Shown: positions 1 to 4,762, counted from the stretch's first letter. The stretch is 7,764 nucleotides of DNA from Bacillota bacterium (GCA_021205715.1 JAJPXA010000250.1:1-7764), one strand, 5' to 3'. Program-made: numbers and translations. The notes: generated by a model not told the origin, from the sequence alone.

Positions 1-313
1 CCGTTTTCTGCGCCGCAGGCATAGTTTCGGTCATATAAGCGCCCTCGGCGCAAATTCCGATAGATTTGTTATTGTACCCGCTAACGTGCGCGCCCATCTT
101 GTCAAGCGGACGTCCGCGATAAATCGACCCGTCTTTGCGTACAAAGAAGTGATACCCGATACCCGCCCAACCGTTAGCCTTGTGCCAACTGTCCACATCC
201 GCCGCCGTACACGACGACGCCTCCGCGTGGTGCAGCGCGATATAATCGGTACTCGCCCGATTTGACAGTGTACCGTTCCAATTCCAGTCTGTTTCAATAA
301 TGTTAATGCTCAT
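1..313 (-). CDS. N-acetylmuramoyl-L-alanine amidase (phage endolysin), partial
   Basis: N-terminal 104 residues of a peptidoglycan amidase of the Amidase_2/PGRP (T7 lysozyme-like) family; the 3' part lies beyond the left window edge. These enzymes cleave the bond between N-acetylmuramic acid and L-alanine in the host wall during lysis. Seen in the translation: IALHHAEA at residues 25-32 (H28 is the expected first zinc ligand), GIGYHFFVRKDGSIYRGRP at 51-69, and AHVSGYNNKSIGIC at 75-88, all classic family blocks in the usual order. The remaining zinc ligands are normally C-terminal and cannot be checked here. The ATG at 313 has an AAGGAG site at 323-328, nine bases upstream. It is the last gene of the lysis cassette, after an XhlA-like and a holin-like gene, and is separated from the latter by a palindromic repeat. 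Confidence 0.93.
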   Translation of the reverse strand, partial: MSINIIETDWNWNGTLSNRASTDYIALHHAEASSCTAADVDSWHKANGWAGIGYHFFVRKDGSIYRGRPLDKMGAHVSGYNNKSIGICAEGAYMTETMPAAQKT

Positions 314-341
314 CTAAATTCACTCCTTAAAAATAACATTA

Positions 342-458
342 AACCCCTCAGTCACAGCAAAGCTGTGACAGCTCCCCTCATAGGGGAGCCTTAAATAGCC
401 GCTACACAAGCCTCCCCTGCTAGGGGAGGTGGCACGCCGCAGGCGTGACGGAGGGGTT
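342..458. repeat. Palindromic MITE-like repeat with 8-bp terminal inverted repeats (copy A)
   Basis: A 117-nt non-coding element begins AACCCCTC and ends GAGGGGTT. Inside are four short hairpins: 351-369 (8-bp stem), 371-389 (8-bp stem, GCTCCCCT arm), 411-429 (8-bp stem, CCTCCCCT arm) and 433-447 (6-bp stem). It fills nearly all of the space between the holin-like and amidase genes and abuts the holin-like stop codon exactly. Its scaffold matches the element at 4042-4264 in the opposite orientation, but the hairpins in two slots differ. No transposase is encoded, so it would be non-autonomous. I cannot name the family. The hairpins may also affect mRNA stability between holin and amidase, which is inference. 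Confidence 0.85.
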
Positions 459-746
459 TCACGCGTCCGCGTATTCCTCACTATTATCTGTCCCCACGCT
501 TTTCTGTCCCCGTATTTTCTCCACATTCTCCGCTTTAGCCTTATAACTGTAAAACGCAATCGCGACCGCCACCGGCGCGCCGATATAGCTAAGCAGTCCG
601 CAAAGCGCCGTCGAAATATACGACGTACTCGTGCCGTTTCCCACAATCTTCAAAATCACATACATCCCAAACGCGATGCCCACAAAATACGTGAACATTA
701 CCAAGCAAAGTATAATTTTAGAAAACTCCGTCAAATGCTTTTTCAT
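459..746 (-). CDS. Small two-TM phage membrane protein, probable holin
   Basis: A 95-aa protein with two predicted membrane segments, about residues 10-33 (IILCLVMFTYFVGIAFGMYV core) and 43-68 (ending GAPVAVAIAFYSYKA), and a charged C-terminal tail (KAKAENVEKIRG onward). Size, topology and position between an XhlA-like gene and an amidase fit a holin or holin accessory protein that permeabilises the host membrane at lysis. The assignment rests mainly on context because holins are highly diverse. The ATG at 746 is served by GAGGG at 753-757, which overlaps the stop codon of the upstream gene, giving a 9-nt gap and likely translational coupling. The stop codon lies directly next to the palindromic repeat at 342-458, so the original C-terminus may have been altered by that insertion. 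Confidence 0.75.
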   Translation of the reverse strand: MKKHLTEFSKIILCLVMFTYFVGIAFGMYVILKIVGNGTSTSYISTALCGLLSYIGAPVAVAIAFYSYKAKAENVEKIRGQKSVGTDNSEEYADA

Positions 747-755
747 TCTTCGCCC

Positions 756-995
756 TCATTTCTTTAATTCGTCAATCTGATGCTGCTGCGACTTAATCGT
801 ATTTTCGGCAACCGCCATACGCTCTACTAAATTATTATGTTTGTCAACTCGATTTGATAACACATTTATGTCATCCTTTATCCCTTTTATCTGCTCACCG
901 GCAACAGCCTGCGATTTGCAGTTTGCGAGAAGGCTCCCCAAAAGCGTTCCCGCAAACGCGATAAAAGCAATAATTATTTCAACCATATATTCCAT
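756..995 (-). CDS. XhlA-like phage membrane/coiled-coil protein (lysis cassette)
   Basis: A 79-aa protein with one N-terminal hydrophobic segment (about residues 4-25, VEIIIAFIAFAGTLLGSLLA) followed by a polar, heptad-rich coiled coil (about 32-78) ending in DELKK. This architecture matches the XhlA/haemolysin-like small proteins that accompany phage holins; in Bacillus phages XhlA acts with a holin and an amidase in lysis. Here it lies immediately upstream of a holin-like gene and then an amidase, the expected order. The ATG at 995 has AGGAG at 1004-1008 with an 8-nt spacer, preferred over the in-frame ATG at 986. The TM-plus-coiled-coil call is direct; the lysis role comes from family and context. 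Confidence 0.78.
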   Translation of the reverse strand: MEYMVEIIIAFIAFAGTLLGSLLANCKSQAVAGEQIKGIKDDINVLSNRVDKHNNLVERMAVAENTIKSQQHQIDELKK

Positions 996-1046
996 ATCGC
1001 CATCTCCTGTCTTTAACCTTACGGTCGGGAAGCCGCCCCGCTTTCA

Positions 1047-2090
1047 TCAGCCGCAAATGTAAACGGGCACGTAGTTGTTTCCGCGTGTTTCCGTATCTAA
1101 ATAATACGGGCCGCAAATCGCGGTTTCTCCGACTCCGATTTCGACATCGTTTCCAAACACATCCTTTGTGTAAAACACGTCCGCCGCCTCCGGGTCAGTG
1201 TCGCAGAACCCCGAAATCGCATACGAGGTCGTGTTTGTAACGTAAAACAGTCCGTCGGGAAGATACGCGTCCGCATACTTGGTATCTTCCGAGCGTTGGG
1301 TCACCTCAAGCTGCGGGAAATAAGTCCACCAATTCGATGATGTCATTCTCTCAAAAATTGTCGACCTCTCGCTGTCGGTCAAGGAACTTGCCGCCGCGCC
1401 CGCCATTACCGCCGCTATATAAAGCGCCGCCGAAACAATCTTGTTCTGTACCGGATTTGTAGAGTTGTATCTCAACCTGTTGTCAACACTCACGCTGCCC
1501 GTGGCTCCCGTCGCACCCGTCGCGCCCTTAATCGACCCCTGATACGTCCACTTCGCGTCCGTGCCCGTGCCTGCCGTCGTGCAGCGGTAAACATAGCCGT
1601 ATGTGGTATTCAAGTAATAATCGCCTACCAAAGCGTCAGCCGCGCTGTAGCTGTACGCGTCCTCCGTCGTGCCCGTTCCGGACATCGCCGTACCGCTTGA
1701 CCATACGCTTCCTCTTGTGCCCGTTTCGCCCGTCGCACCCGTAGCGCCTGTGGCGCCTGTGGCACCCGTCGCGCCCGTCGCACCTTGTATGCTTCCCTGA
1801 TATGTCCACTTCGCGTCCGTGCCCGTGCCTGCCGTCGTGCAGCGGTAAACGTAGCCGGTACTCGTGTTTAAATAATAGTCCCCGACCTTTGCGTCCGCCG
1901 CGCTGTACTCGTCCGTGTCCGTACCTGACATATCCGTGCCGCTGAACCACCGGCTTCCGCCCATATTAACATTGCCGTCGCCCGTGCCTACATAAAAGCT
2001 GTGGCTGTCGGTCGTAAATGCCGGTTCACCCGCCGAAAGCGTAGGTAAATCCGCTTCCAATCCTCGTCTTATCTGTATCTTGTTAGCCAT
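1047..2090 (-). CDS. Phage tail fibre with Mtd-like N-terminus and collagen-like repeats
   Basis: A 347-aa receptor-binding or tail-fibre type protein. Residues 1-44 (MANKIQIRRG, then LPTLSAGEPAFTTDSHSFYV) match the N-terminal domain of major tropism determinant-like fibres, which attaches to the virion. Residues 45-102 and 128-188 are two copies of a module containing ADAxVGDYYLNT, GYVYRCTTAGTGTDAKWTYQGSI. Each is followed by Gly-Ala-Thr triplets (103-127 and 189-199), a collagen-like trimeric stalk. At about 204-222 is RLRYNSTNPVQNKIVSAAL, a block common in phage fibres; the distal domain (223-347) is not recognised. An in-frame GTG at 2102 lies inside the ribosome binding site (AAAGGAG, 2102-2108), so the ATG at 2090 is chosen. 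No diversity-generating retroelement genes are visible. The missing neighbours (other tail genes) are notable. Confidence 0.9.
   Translation of the reverse strand: MANKIQIRRGLEADLPTLSAGEPAFTTDSHSFYVGTGDGNVNMGGSRWFSGTDMSGTDTDEYSAADAKVGDYYLNTSTGYVYRCTTAGTGTDAKWTYQGSIQGATGATGATGATGATGATGETGTRGSVWSSGTAMSGTGTTEDAYSYSAADALVGDYYLNTTYGYVYRCTTAGTGTDAKWTYQGSIKGATGATGATGSVSVDNRLRYNSTNPVQNKIVSAALYIAAVMAGAAASSLTDSERSTIFERMTSSNWWTYFPQLEVTQRSEDTKYADAYLPDGLFYVTNTTSYAISGFCDTDPEAADVFYTKDVFGNDVEIGVGETAICGPYYLDTETRGNNYVPVYICG
1527..1958 (-). repeat. Internal duplication within the tail-fibre gene
   Basis: Two modules of about 58-61 codons (1785-1958 and 1527-1709) repeat within the fibre gene, separated by a Gly-Ala-Thr stalk. 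The cores at 1537-1599 and 1795-1857 differ at only 2 of 63 positions by direct comparison, so the duplication is recent or kept uniform by gene conversion. The outer parts of the modules have diverged (SRWFSGTDMSGTDTDEY versus SVWSSGTAMSGTGTTEDAY). The Gly-Ala-Thr tracts are themselves short tandem repeats able to expand or contract in frame. Confidence 0.9.
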
Positions 2091-2127
2091 AATAAAATTC
2101 ACTCCTTTAATTTTTGTTTAAATTTTT

Positions 2128-2250
2128 GTTTGTATTTGTGGCGGTTTCGTAGGGGCGCCCCTTGTGGGCGCCCGTGAATGCGCATTAAACCGTTGTATTC
2201 GGGCGCCCACAAGGGGCGCCCCTACGAATATTATCCCAACAAACACAAAA
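2128..2250. repeat. Perfect 27-bp inverted repeat with a flank shared elsewhere in the window
   Basis: Arms at 2148-2174 and 2200-2226 are perfect reverse complements of each other around a 25-nt spacer, both built on GTAGGGGCGCCCC and GTGGGCGCCCG. The left arm and its outer flank (2128-2175, 48 nt) recur identically at 7596-7643. The right outer flank (2230-2248, read on the minus strand) matches 4010-4028 at 18 of 19 positions. The structure fills the short gap between the small terminase gene and the tail-fibre gene. It is MITE-like, with no coding capacity. There is no T-run after the stem on either strand, so it is not a classical intrinsic terminator, though it would form a very stable hairpin in RNA. 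Confidence 0.88.
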
Positions 2251-2258
2251 TTACCTCC

Positions 2259-2681
2259 CTATTCCGCGACCTCCGGAAGCACTATCACTCCGCCCTCGCT
2301 CTTAATTTCCGCTTTCTCGGTAAATATCGCGTAATACTTACCCAAAAGCTCCGCCGCCTTTATCCTGTCGCCCGCCGACGGCGCCGCCTCTGTCATTTCC
2401 TGCTCGCCGCGCCCTACCGAAATCGGGATATTGTCCACTTCCTCGCCGCGCATAACCGACGTCAGGAACTCGACAACCTCGTCCGCCTCCGCCGTATGTA
2501 CGCGGTGCAGCTCCTTGAGCCGCTCCTCTATCTCCGCCTTAATCTCCGGCTTGTCCATTAATCGGCTCGCATAAGAGCGCGCCGATTTCGCGCTGTACCC
2601 CGCCCTTAAGGCGGCAGCCGTCTGATTACGCGTAACGTCGCTTATATAAGCCTCAACAAACGCTCTCTCCTTCGCCGTCAT
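2259..2681 (-). CDS. terS: Phage terminase small subunit
   Basis: A 140-aa protein of the terminase small subunit family (Terminase_2 type), which recognises the phage packaging site and recruits the large subunit to the prohead. Residues 1-50 form the typical N-terminal DNA-binding domain: MTAKERAFVEAYI, then RNQTAAALRAGYSAKSARSY and LMDKPEIKAEIEERL. The middle (DRIKAAELLGKYYAIF) is the usual oligomerisation helix, and the tail KSEGGVIVLPEVAE is family-like. The reading frame is open far upstream to a GTG at 2873, but that extension is low-complexity (FVRFVRFVRFF) and lacks a ribosome site; the ATG at 2681 has GGAGG at 2692-2696. It looks full length. The large subunit gene that should follow is missing: the next gene is the tail fibre. 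Confidence 0.92.
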   Translation of the reverse strand: MTAKERAFVEAYISDVTRNQTAAALRAGYSAKSARSYASRLMDKPEIKAEIEERLKELHRVHTAEADEVVEFLTSVMRGEEVDNIPISVGRGEQEMTEAAPSAGDRIKAAELLGKYYAIFTEKAEIKSEGGVIVLPEVAE

Positions 2682-2780
2682 ACAACACTTTCCTCCCCAA
2701 AAACCGCGTTCCCTCAATATCCGCGCGCGCGCCCGCGCGTCAATGTTTACCTTTGTTATATTCACCATAACACAAAAAAA

Positions 2781-2807
2781 ACGGACAAAACGGACAAAAC
2801 GGACAAA
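2781..2807. repeat. Three tandem 9-nt direct repeats (ACGGACAAA)
   Basis: Three perfect, contiguous copies of ACGGACAAA (2781-2789, 2790-2798, 2799-2807), flanked by A-runs, lie 100-126 nt upstream of the terS start. They could be binding sites for a phage regulator such as the small helix-turn-helix protein encoded immediately upstream, or simply slippage-prone low-complexity DNA. Copy number and perfection are directly visible; function is not. Confidence 0.85.
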
Positions 2808-2852
2808 ATAAAAAAAATATTGCACGAAAATAACACACGTTATTTGTGCAAT
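2803..2852 (-). terminator. Terminator-like imperfect palindrome with T-run
   Basis: Arms 2819-2834 and 2839-2852 pair around the 4-nt loop ACAC with a 2-nt bulge. On the minus strand the stem is followed by a T-rich run (complement of 2809-2818). It lies 18 nt past the stop of the sigma-like gene, where it could end or attenuate the upstream operon before terS. The stem is A/T-rich and therefore weak, so an operator is an alternative reading. Confidence 0.5.
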
Positions 2853-2869
2853 AATAATAAAAACTTTAT

Positions 2870-3118
2870 TCACTTCAAAAATCGTTCCACCTTTTTTCGC
2901 ACCGTGTCGCTGTACCGGCGCACGAACTCGCGCGGCATCGTCGGATAAATCTGTTTCGTCACCTGTACCCAGGTCGGCTTCATCGAACCCTTTAGGTACC
3001 GATACTCCACCGCACGCCGAACCTCCGCGTCCCGTATCTGCGCGACCGCAAGCTCAATCGCGAGCCGCACCGACTTGTCCTCCGTCGCCCGATACTGTTT
3101 AAGCTCCTCCCGCGTCAT
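2870..3118 (-). CDS. Sigma-70-region-4-like HTH phage regulator
   Basis: An 82-aa protein resembling the small sigma factor-like/ArpU-RinA-type regulators found just before the packaging genes of many Firmicutes phages, where they activate late transcription. Visible features are a helical N-terminus (MTREELKQYRATEDKSVRLA), a central IRDAEVRRAVEYRYLKGS block typical of this class, and a C-terminal helix-turn-helix-like stretch (PTWVQVTKQIYPTMPREFVR then YSDTVRKKVERFL). The ATG at 3118 overlaps the stop of the replication-protein gene in an ATGA junction, so translation is probably coupled. The family resemblance is by eye; the exact family and the target promoter are unproven. The adjacent direct repeats in the terS leader are candidate sites. 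Confidence 0.7.
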   Translation of the reverse strand: MTREELKQYRATEDKSVRLAIELAVAQIRDAEVRRAVEYRYLKGSMKPTWVQVTKQIYPTMPREFVRRYSDTVRKKVERFLK

Positions 3119-3849
3119 TCCTCATCCCTCACTTTCACAAGCTCGTATTCTTGATATATGTACCTGTCACCGTCCGGGAACCCGTTATATAACTTCCTGA
3201 TTGTGTACTTGTATCCGTATTCCGCTTTGGGTACCCTCGGCGTTTCGCGGAAACTGTCAAACGGCACAATCCGCTTTATAACCTCCGGCTGTACAAGGTT
3301 CCGCGAATGACTGTATTTTTCAAACGTCAGCCCCTTGTGGTCGCCGCCGTCGAGTATGTATGTTATAAGCCGCCCGTTGGATAAATTATATATCGGCTTT
3401 ATATGTCCTATGTTTCCATACTCCTGCCATAGCTCCAAAAGCAGCCCCGCAATCTCCGGACTTGTGTTCTGTATCAGAATATGATGATGCGCCCTTACCG
3501 TCGCGCCCGCCTCCGTTTTCGCGTAGTAGACCAGCGGTATGTTTTTCGCTTTCAGCTTTCGCCTGAGCTTCGCCATAACCCCCGTCATACATTTGTGCGC
3601 CGCCTCAGGCTCGATATTCTCCCGATGTGTAAGCGTTATCCATAAATCCCCGACGTCGAAATTGTTGTACATCTCATATTTGCGCTTGAGATACGCGCTG
3701 TGCCGATTTCGCTTTTCCTTGCCCTCGCCCGTCCTGCACATCCTGACGCCCCTCGGCTTCTTCGCGTTGTCTGTATTGTAATAAAAGCATTTTGTCCTCG
3801 TTACAAACTCACAATGCTTCGTGATAACCCGCTTATATAAAATCGGCAT
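3115..3849 (-). CDS. HUH-type rolling-circle replication-associated protein
   Basis: A 244-aa protein with the layout of phage and plasmid HUH endonucleases, which nick single-stranded DNA through a tyrosine. Motif I is DLWITLTH (68-75), motif II is RAHHHILIQ (119-127; the metal-binding histidines) preceded by YYAKTEAG, and the motif III region is RLITYILDGG (160-169), where Y164 is the candidate catalytic tyrosine. LTFEKYSHSRNL (174-185) follows, a block seen in clostridial prophage relatives as I recall them. Odd point: motif III lacks the lysine or second tyrosine expected in the common YxxxK or YxxxY patterns. Start: an in-frame GTG at 3861 sits inside the AGAGGTG ribosome site, so the ATG at 3849 (about 9 nt spacing) is preferred. 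It overlaps the next gene by 4 nt. Confidence 0.8.
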   Translation of the reverse strand: MPILYKRVITKHCEFVTRTKCFYYNTDNAKKPRGVRMCRTGEGKEKRNRHSAYLKRKYEMYNNFDVGDLWITLTHRENIEPEAAHKCMTGVMAKLRRKLKAKNIPLVYYAKTEAGATVRAHHHILIQNTSPEIAGLLLELWQEYGNIGHIKPIYNLSNGRLITYILDGGDHKGLTFEKYSHSRNLVQPEVIKRIVPFDSFRETPRVPKAEYGYKYTIRKLYNGFPDGDRYIYQEYELVKVRDEE

Positions 3850-3861
3850 CTCATTTTTCAC

Positions 3862-4041
3862 CTCTTCCTGTCACTAACTTTAGCCTTCAAAACAAGGTTT
3901 AAAGCAAGGCTTGTCCTTGCTTTTCTGCGGCTTTACACCTACGGAATGCAAACTTGCATTCCGTAAGACCGCAAGCCCCGTGTTATTTATAGTAGAAACA
4001 CACATAAATTTGTGTTTGTTGGGGTAATGATTTGCGTTGAA
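3862..4041. repeat. Hairpin-rich non-coding stretch upstream of the Rep gene
   Basis: No credible gene is seen here. There are three clear hairpins: 3901-3923 (9-bp stem, AAAGCAAGG arm), 3940-3965 (at least 11-bp stem, TACGGAATGCA arm) and 3996-4017 (7-bp stem, AAACACA arm). The segment 4010-4028 matches the minus strand of 2230-2248 at 18 of 19 positions, tying this stretch to the repeat next to terS. With 4042-4264 it forms about 400 nt of repeat-derived DNA between the small ORF and the Rep gene. An open frame on the minus strand (3880-4113) consists of translated palindromes and has no ribosome binding site. Confidence 0.65.
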
Positions 4042-4264
4042 AACCCCTCCGTCCCCTCGACTTTGCGGTGCAAAGTCGAAAGGCTTTGCAAATGGACACC
4101 TCCCCCACAGCACTTTTGCTTATTTGATTTTGCAAAGCAAAATCAAGGAGCAAAAGCCGCTACGCGGGTTTCACGCAGTGAAACTGCTAAGGGGGAGGCT
4201 TTATGTAACGACTATTCAAGGCTCCCTTACTAGGGGAGCTGTCGGCGTAGCCGACTGAGGGGTT
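4042..4264. repeat. Palindromic MITE-like repeat with 8-bp terminal inverted repeats (copy B)
   Basis: A 223-nt element bounded by AACCCCTC (4042-4049) and GAGGGGTT (4257-4264). Internal hairpins lie at 4057-4079 (9-bp stem), 4112-4156 (outer 8-bp stem enclosing a 10-bp stem, 4124-4146), 4168-4184 (7-bp stem), 4221-4239 (imperfect) and 4241-4255 (6-bp stem). A long-range pairing CCTCCCCC (4099-4106) with GGGGGAGG (4191-4198) encloses the centre. It is the counterpart of 342-458 in inverted orientation, with the same scaffold but different hairpins in the two terminal slots and an enlarged centre. Part of its centre (4103-4165) recurs at 7676-7737. It appears to have truncated a small ORF that enters it from the right. 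Confidence 0.88.
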
Positions 4265-4326
4265 AGGCTCCCCCTACAACCGTTGCTGTATGCTGATATG
4301 ATTTTTTCTGTTTCCTCTTTAGTCAT
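4216..4326 (-). pseudogene. Small phage ORF truncated by a palindromic repeat
   Basis: A 36-codon ORF. The first 17 residues (MTKEETEKIISAYSNGC) look like the start of a genuine small phage protein; the rest (RGSLTPQSATPTAPLVREP) is the translated end of the palindromic repeat at 4042-4264. A very good ribosome site (GGGAGG at 4336-4341, 9-nt spacer) precedes the ATG at 4326, and the ATG overlaps the end of the ancestral frame of the preceding gene (stop TAA at 4319-4321). I infer that a longer gene was cut by insertion of the repeat, which supplied a new tail and stop codon. Whether the 36-aa peptide is made or useful is unknown, and no function can be assigned from 17 residues. Confidence 0.55.
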
Positions 4327-4429
4327 CTTTCAGCACCTCCCTCATTTTCGCGAGGATTTCGTCCTTATGCGCTTCCGCTTCGTCCTGTGTCTTAAAACAT
4401 TTGCCGAATGCCAACAGTGCAATATCGGT

Positions 4430-4453
4430 GATACTATCCTTGATACTATCCTT
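4430..4453. repeat. Tandem duplication of 12 nt in the frameshifted gene
   Basis: GATACTATCCTT occurs twice without spacer (4430-4441 and 4442-4453). In the inferred ancestral frame it encodes KDSI twice. Because the length is a multiple of three it would not itself cause the frameshift. Confidence 0.9.
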
Positions 4454-4499
4454 GTTAAAAATATTCGGTTTGCAGCAAGCTCTTCGCCGACTTCAAGAT

Positions 4500-4541
4500 A
4501 AACATACCAATCTCCGTCATAAACATACCAATCTCCATCTT
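4500..4541. repeat. Tandem duplication of 21 nt in the frameshifted gene
   Basis: Two adjacent 21-nt units (4500-4520 and 4521-4541) differ at two positions and encode YDGDWYV-type heptads (DGDWYVYDGDWYVY on the protein). Like the nearby 12-nt duplication it preserves frame. Together the two suggest replication slippage in this gene. Confidence 0.88.
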
Positions 4542-4762
4542 TCGGTTTCCACGGCTTTTTGACAATGCTCTTTTTGCCTACCAGTAACTCAACAAGCACC
4601 GTATCATCCGTATCGCAGACATCTCGTTCTATCCAATTCAGACCATTAGTGTCAAGCCAATAATCGGCTTCATCGCCCTCAATTCTAAACCTCTCGCCCG
4701 GCTCCACGCCGAGCATTTCCGCTACCTGTTTCATATAATTCATAATCTTTCACCTTCCTCTC

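Larger units (their letters stand above)
2682..2869 (-). promoter_or_regulatory. Leader region upstream of terS
   Basis: A 188-nt gap between the sigma-like regulator gene and terS. In transcription order it holds a terminator-like hairpin, three 9-nt direct repeats, and an alternating G/C tract (2721-2739, able in principle to adopt Z-form). A weak promoter-like pair is visible on the minus strand (TTGACG at 2738-2743, GATATT at 2716-2721, 16-nt spacer), but the spacer is extremely GC-rich and the match is poor. In related phages, late-gene transcription often starts at terS under a small activator encoded just upstream, which fits this arrangement but is inference. Confidence 0.4.
4319..4743 (-). 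pseudogene. Frameshifted small phage protein
   Basis: The 5' part encodes an acidic phage protein of unknown function (MNYMKQVAEMLGVEPGERFR, then ADYWLDTNGLNWIERD, DTVLVELLVGKKSIVKKPW and KPKDGDWYVY). The current frame ends at a TGA at 4342-4344, after an implausible Arg/Lys-rich tail (HRTKRKRIRTKSSRK). The -1 frame over the same bases reads DIALLAFGKCFKTQDEAEAH then KDEILAKMREVLKDD and stops at 4319-4321, overlapping the next start by 8 nt. That is a natural C-terminus and junction, so a 1-nt deletion (or equivalent) near 4465-4490 is inferred. The gene also carries two in-frame tandem duplications. The start at 4743 has GGAAGGTG at 4751-4758. A sequencing error or recoding at the T-rich site near 4460 are alternatives. 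Confidence 0.75.

Noticed and set aside
342..458. CRISPR array
   Set aside because: The repeated units are palindromic stems of unequal spacing without uniform spacers, and no cas genes are present.
320..646. Minus-strand 108-codon ORF spanning the holin-like gene and repeat A
   Set aside because: It is an out-of-frame shadow of the holin-like gene continued through the palindromic repeat; the overlapping frame has membrane segments and proper ribosome-site spacing.
1636..1950. Minus-strand ORF in another frame of the tail-fibre gene
   Set aside because: It is an open shadow frame produced by the repetitive Gly-Ala-Thr coding; it reads as Arg/His/Gly-rich nonsense.
2148..2226. The 27-bp inverted repeat as an intrinsic terminator
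   Set aside because: The stem is strong but no T-run follows on either strand, and one arm recurs elsewhere without its partner, which fits a mobile repeat better.
2682..2873. N-terminal extension of TerS back to a GTG at 2873
   Set aside because: The extra 64 residues are low-complexity and repeat-derived, the GTG has no ribosome site, and the ATG at 2681 begins exactly at the family's usual MTAKERAF start with a good GGAGG.
3880..4113. Minus-strand 77-codon ORF between the small ORF and the Rep gene
   Set aside because: It is composed of translated hairpins and the end of the palindromic element, has no ribosome site and shows no protein-like composition.
4455..4470. Programmed -1 frameshifting at a T-rich site in the frameshifted gene
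   Set aside because: The run has only five T residues and does not form a canonical XXXYYYZ heptamer, and no clear downstream stimulator was found; simple mutation is more economical.
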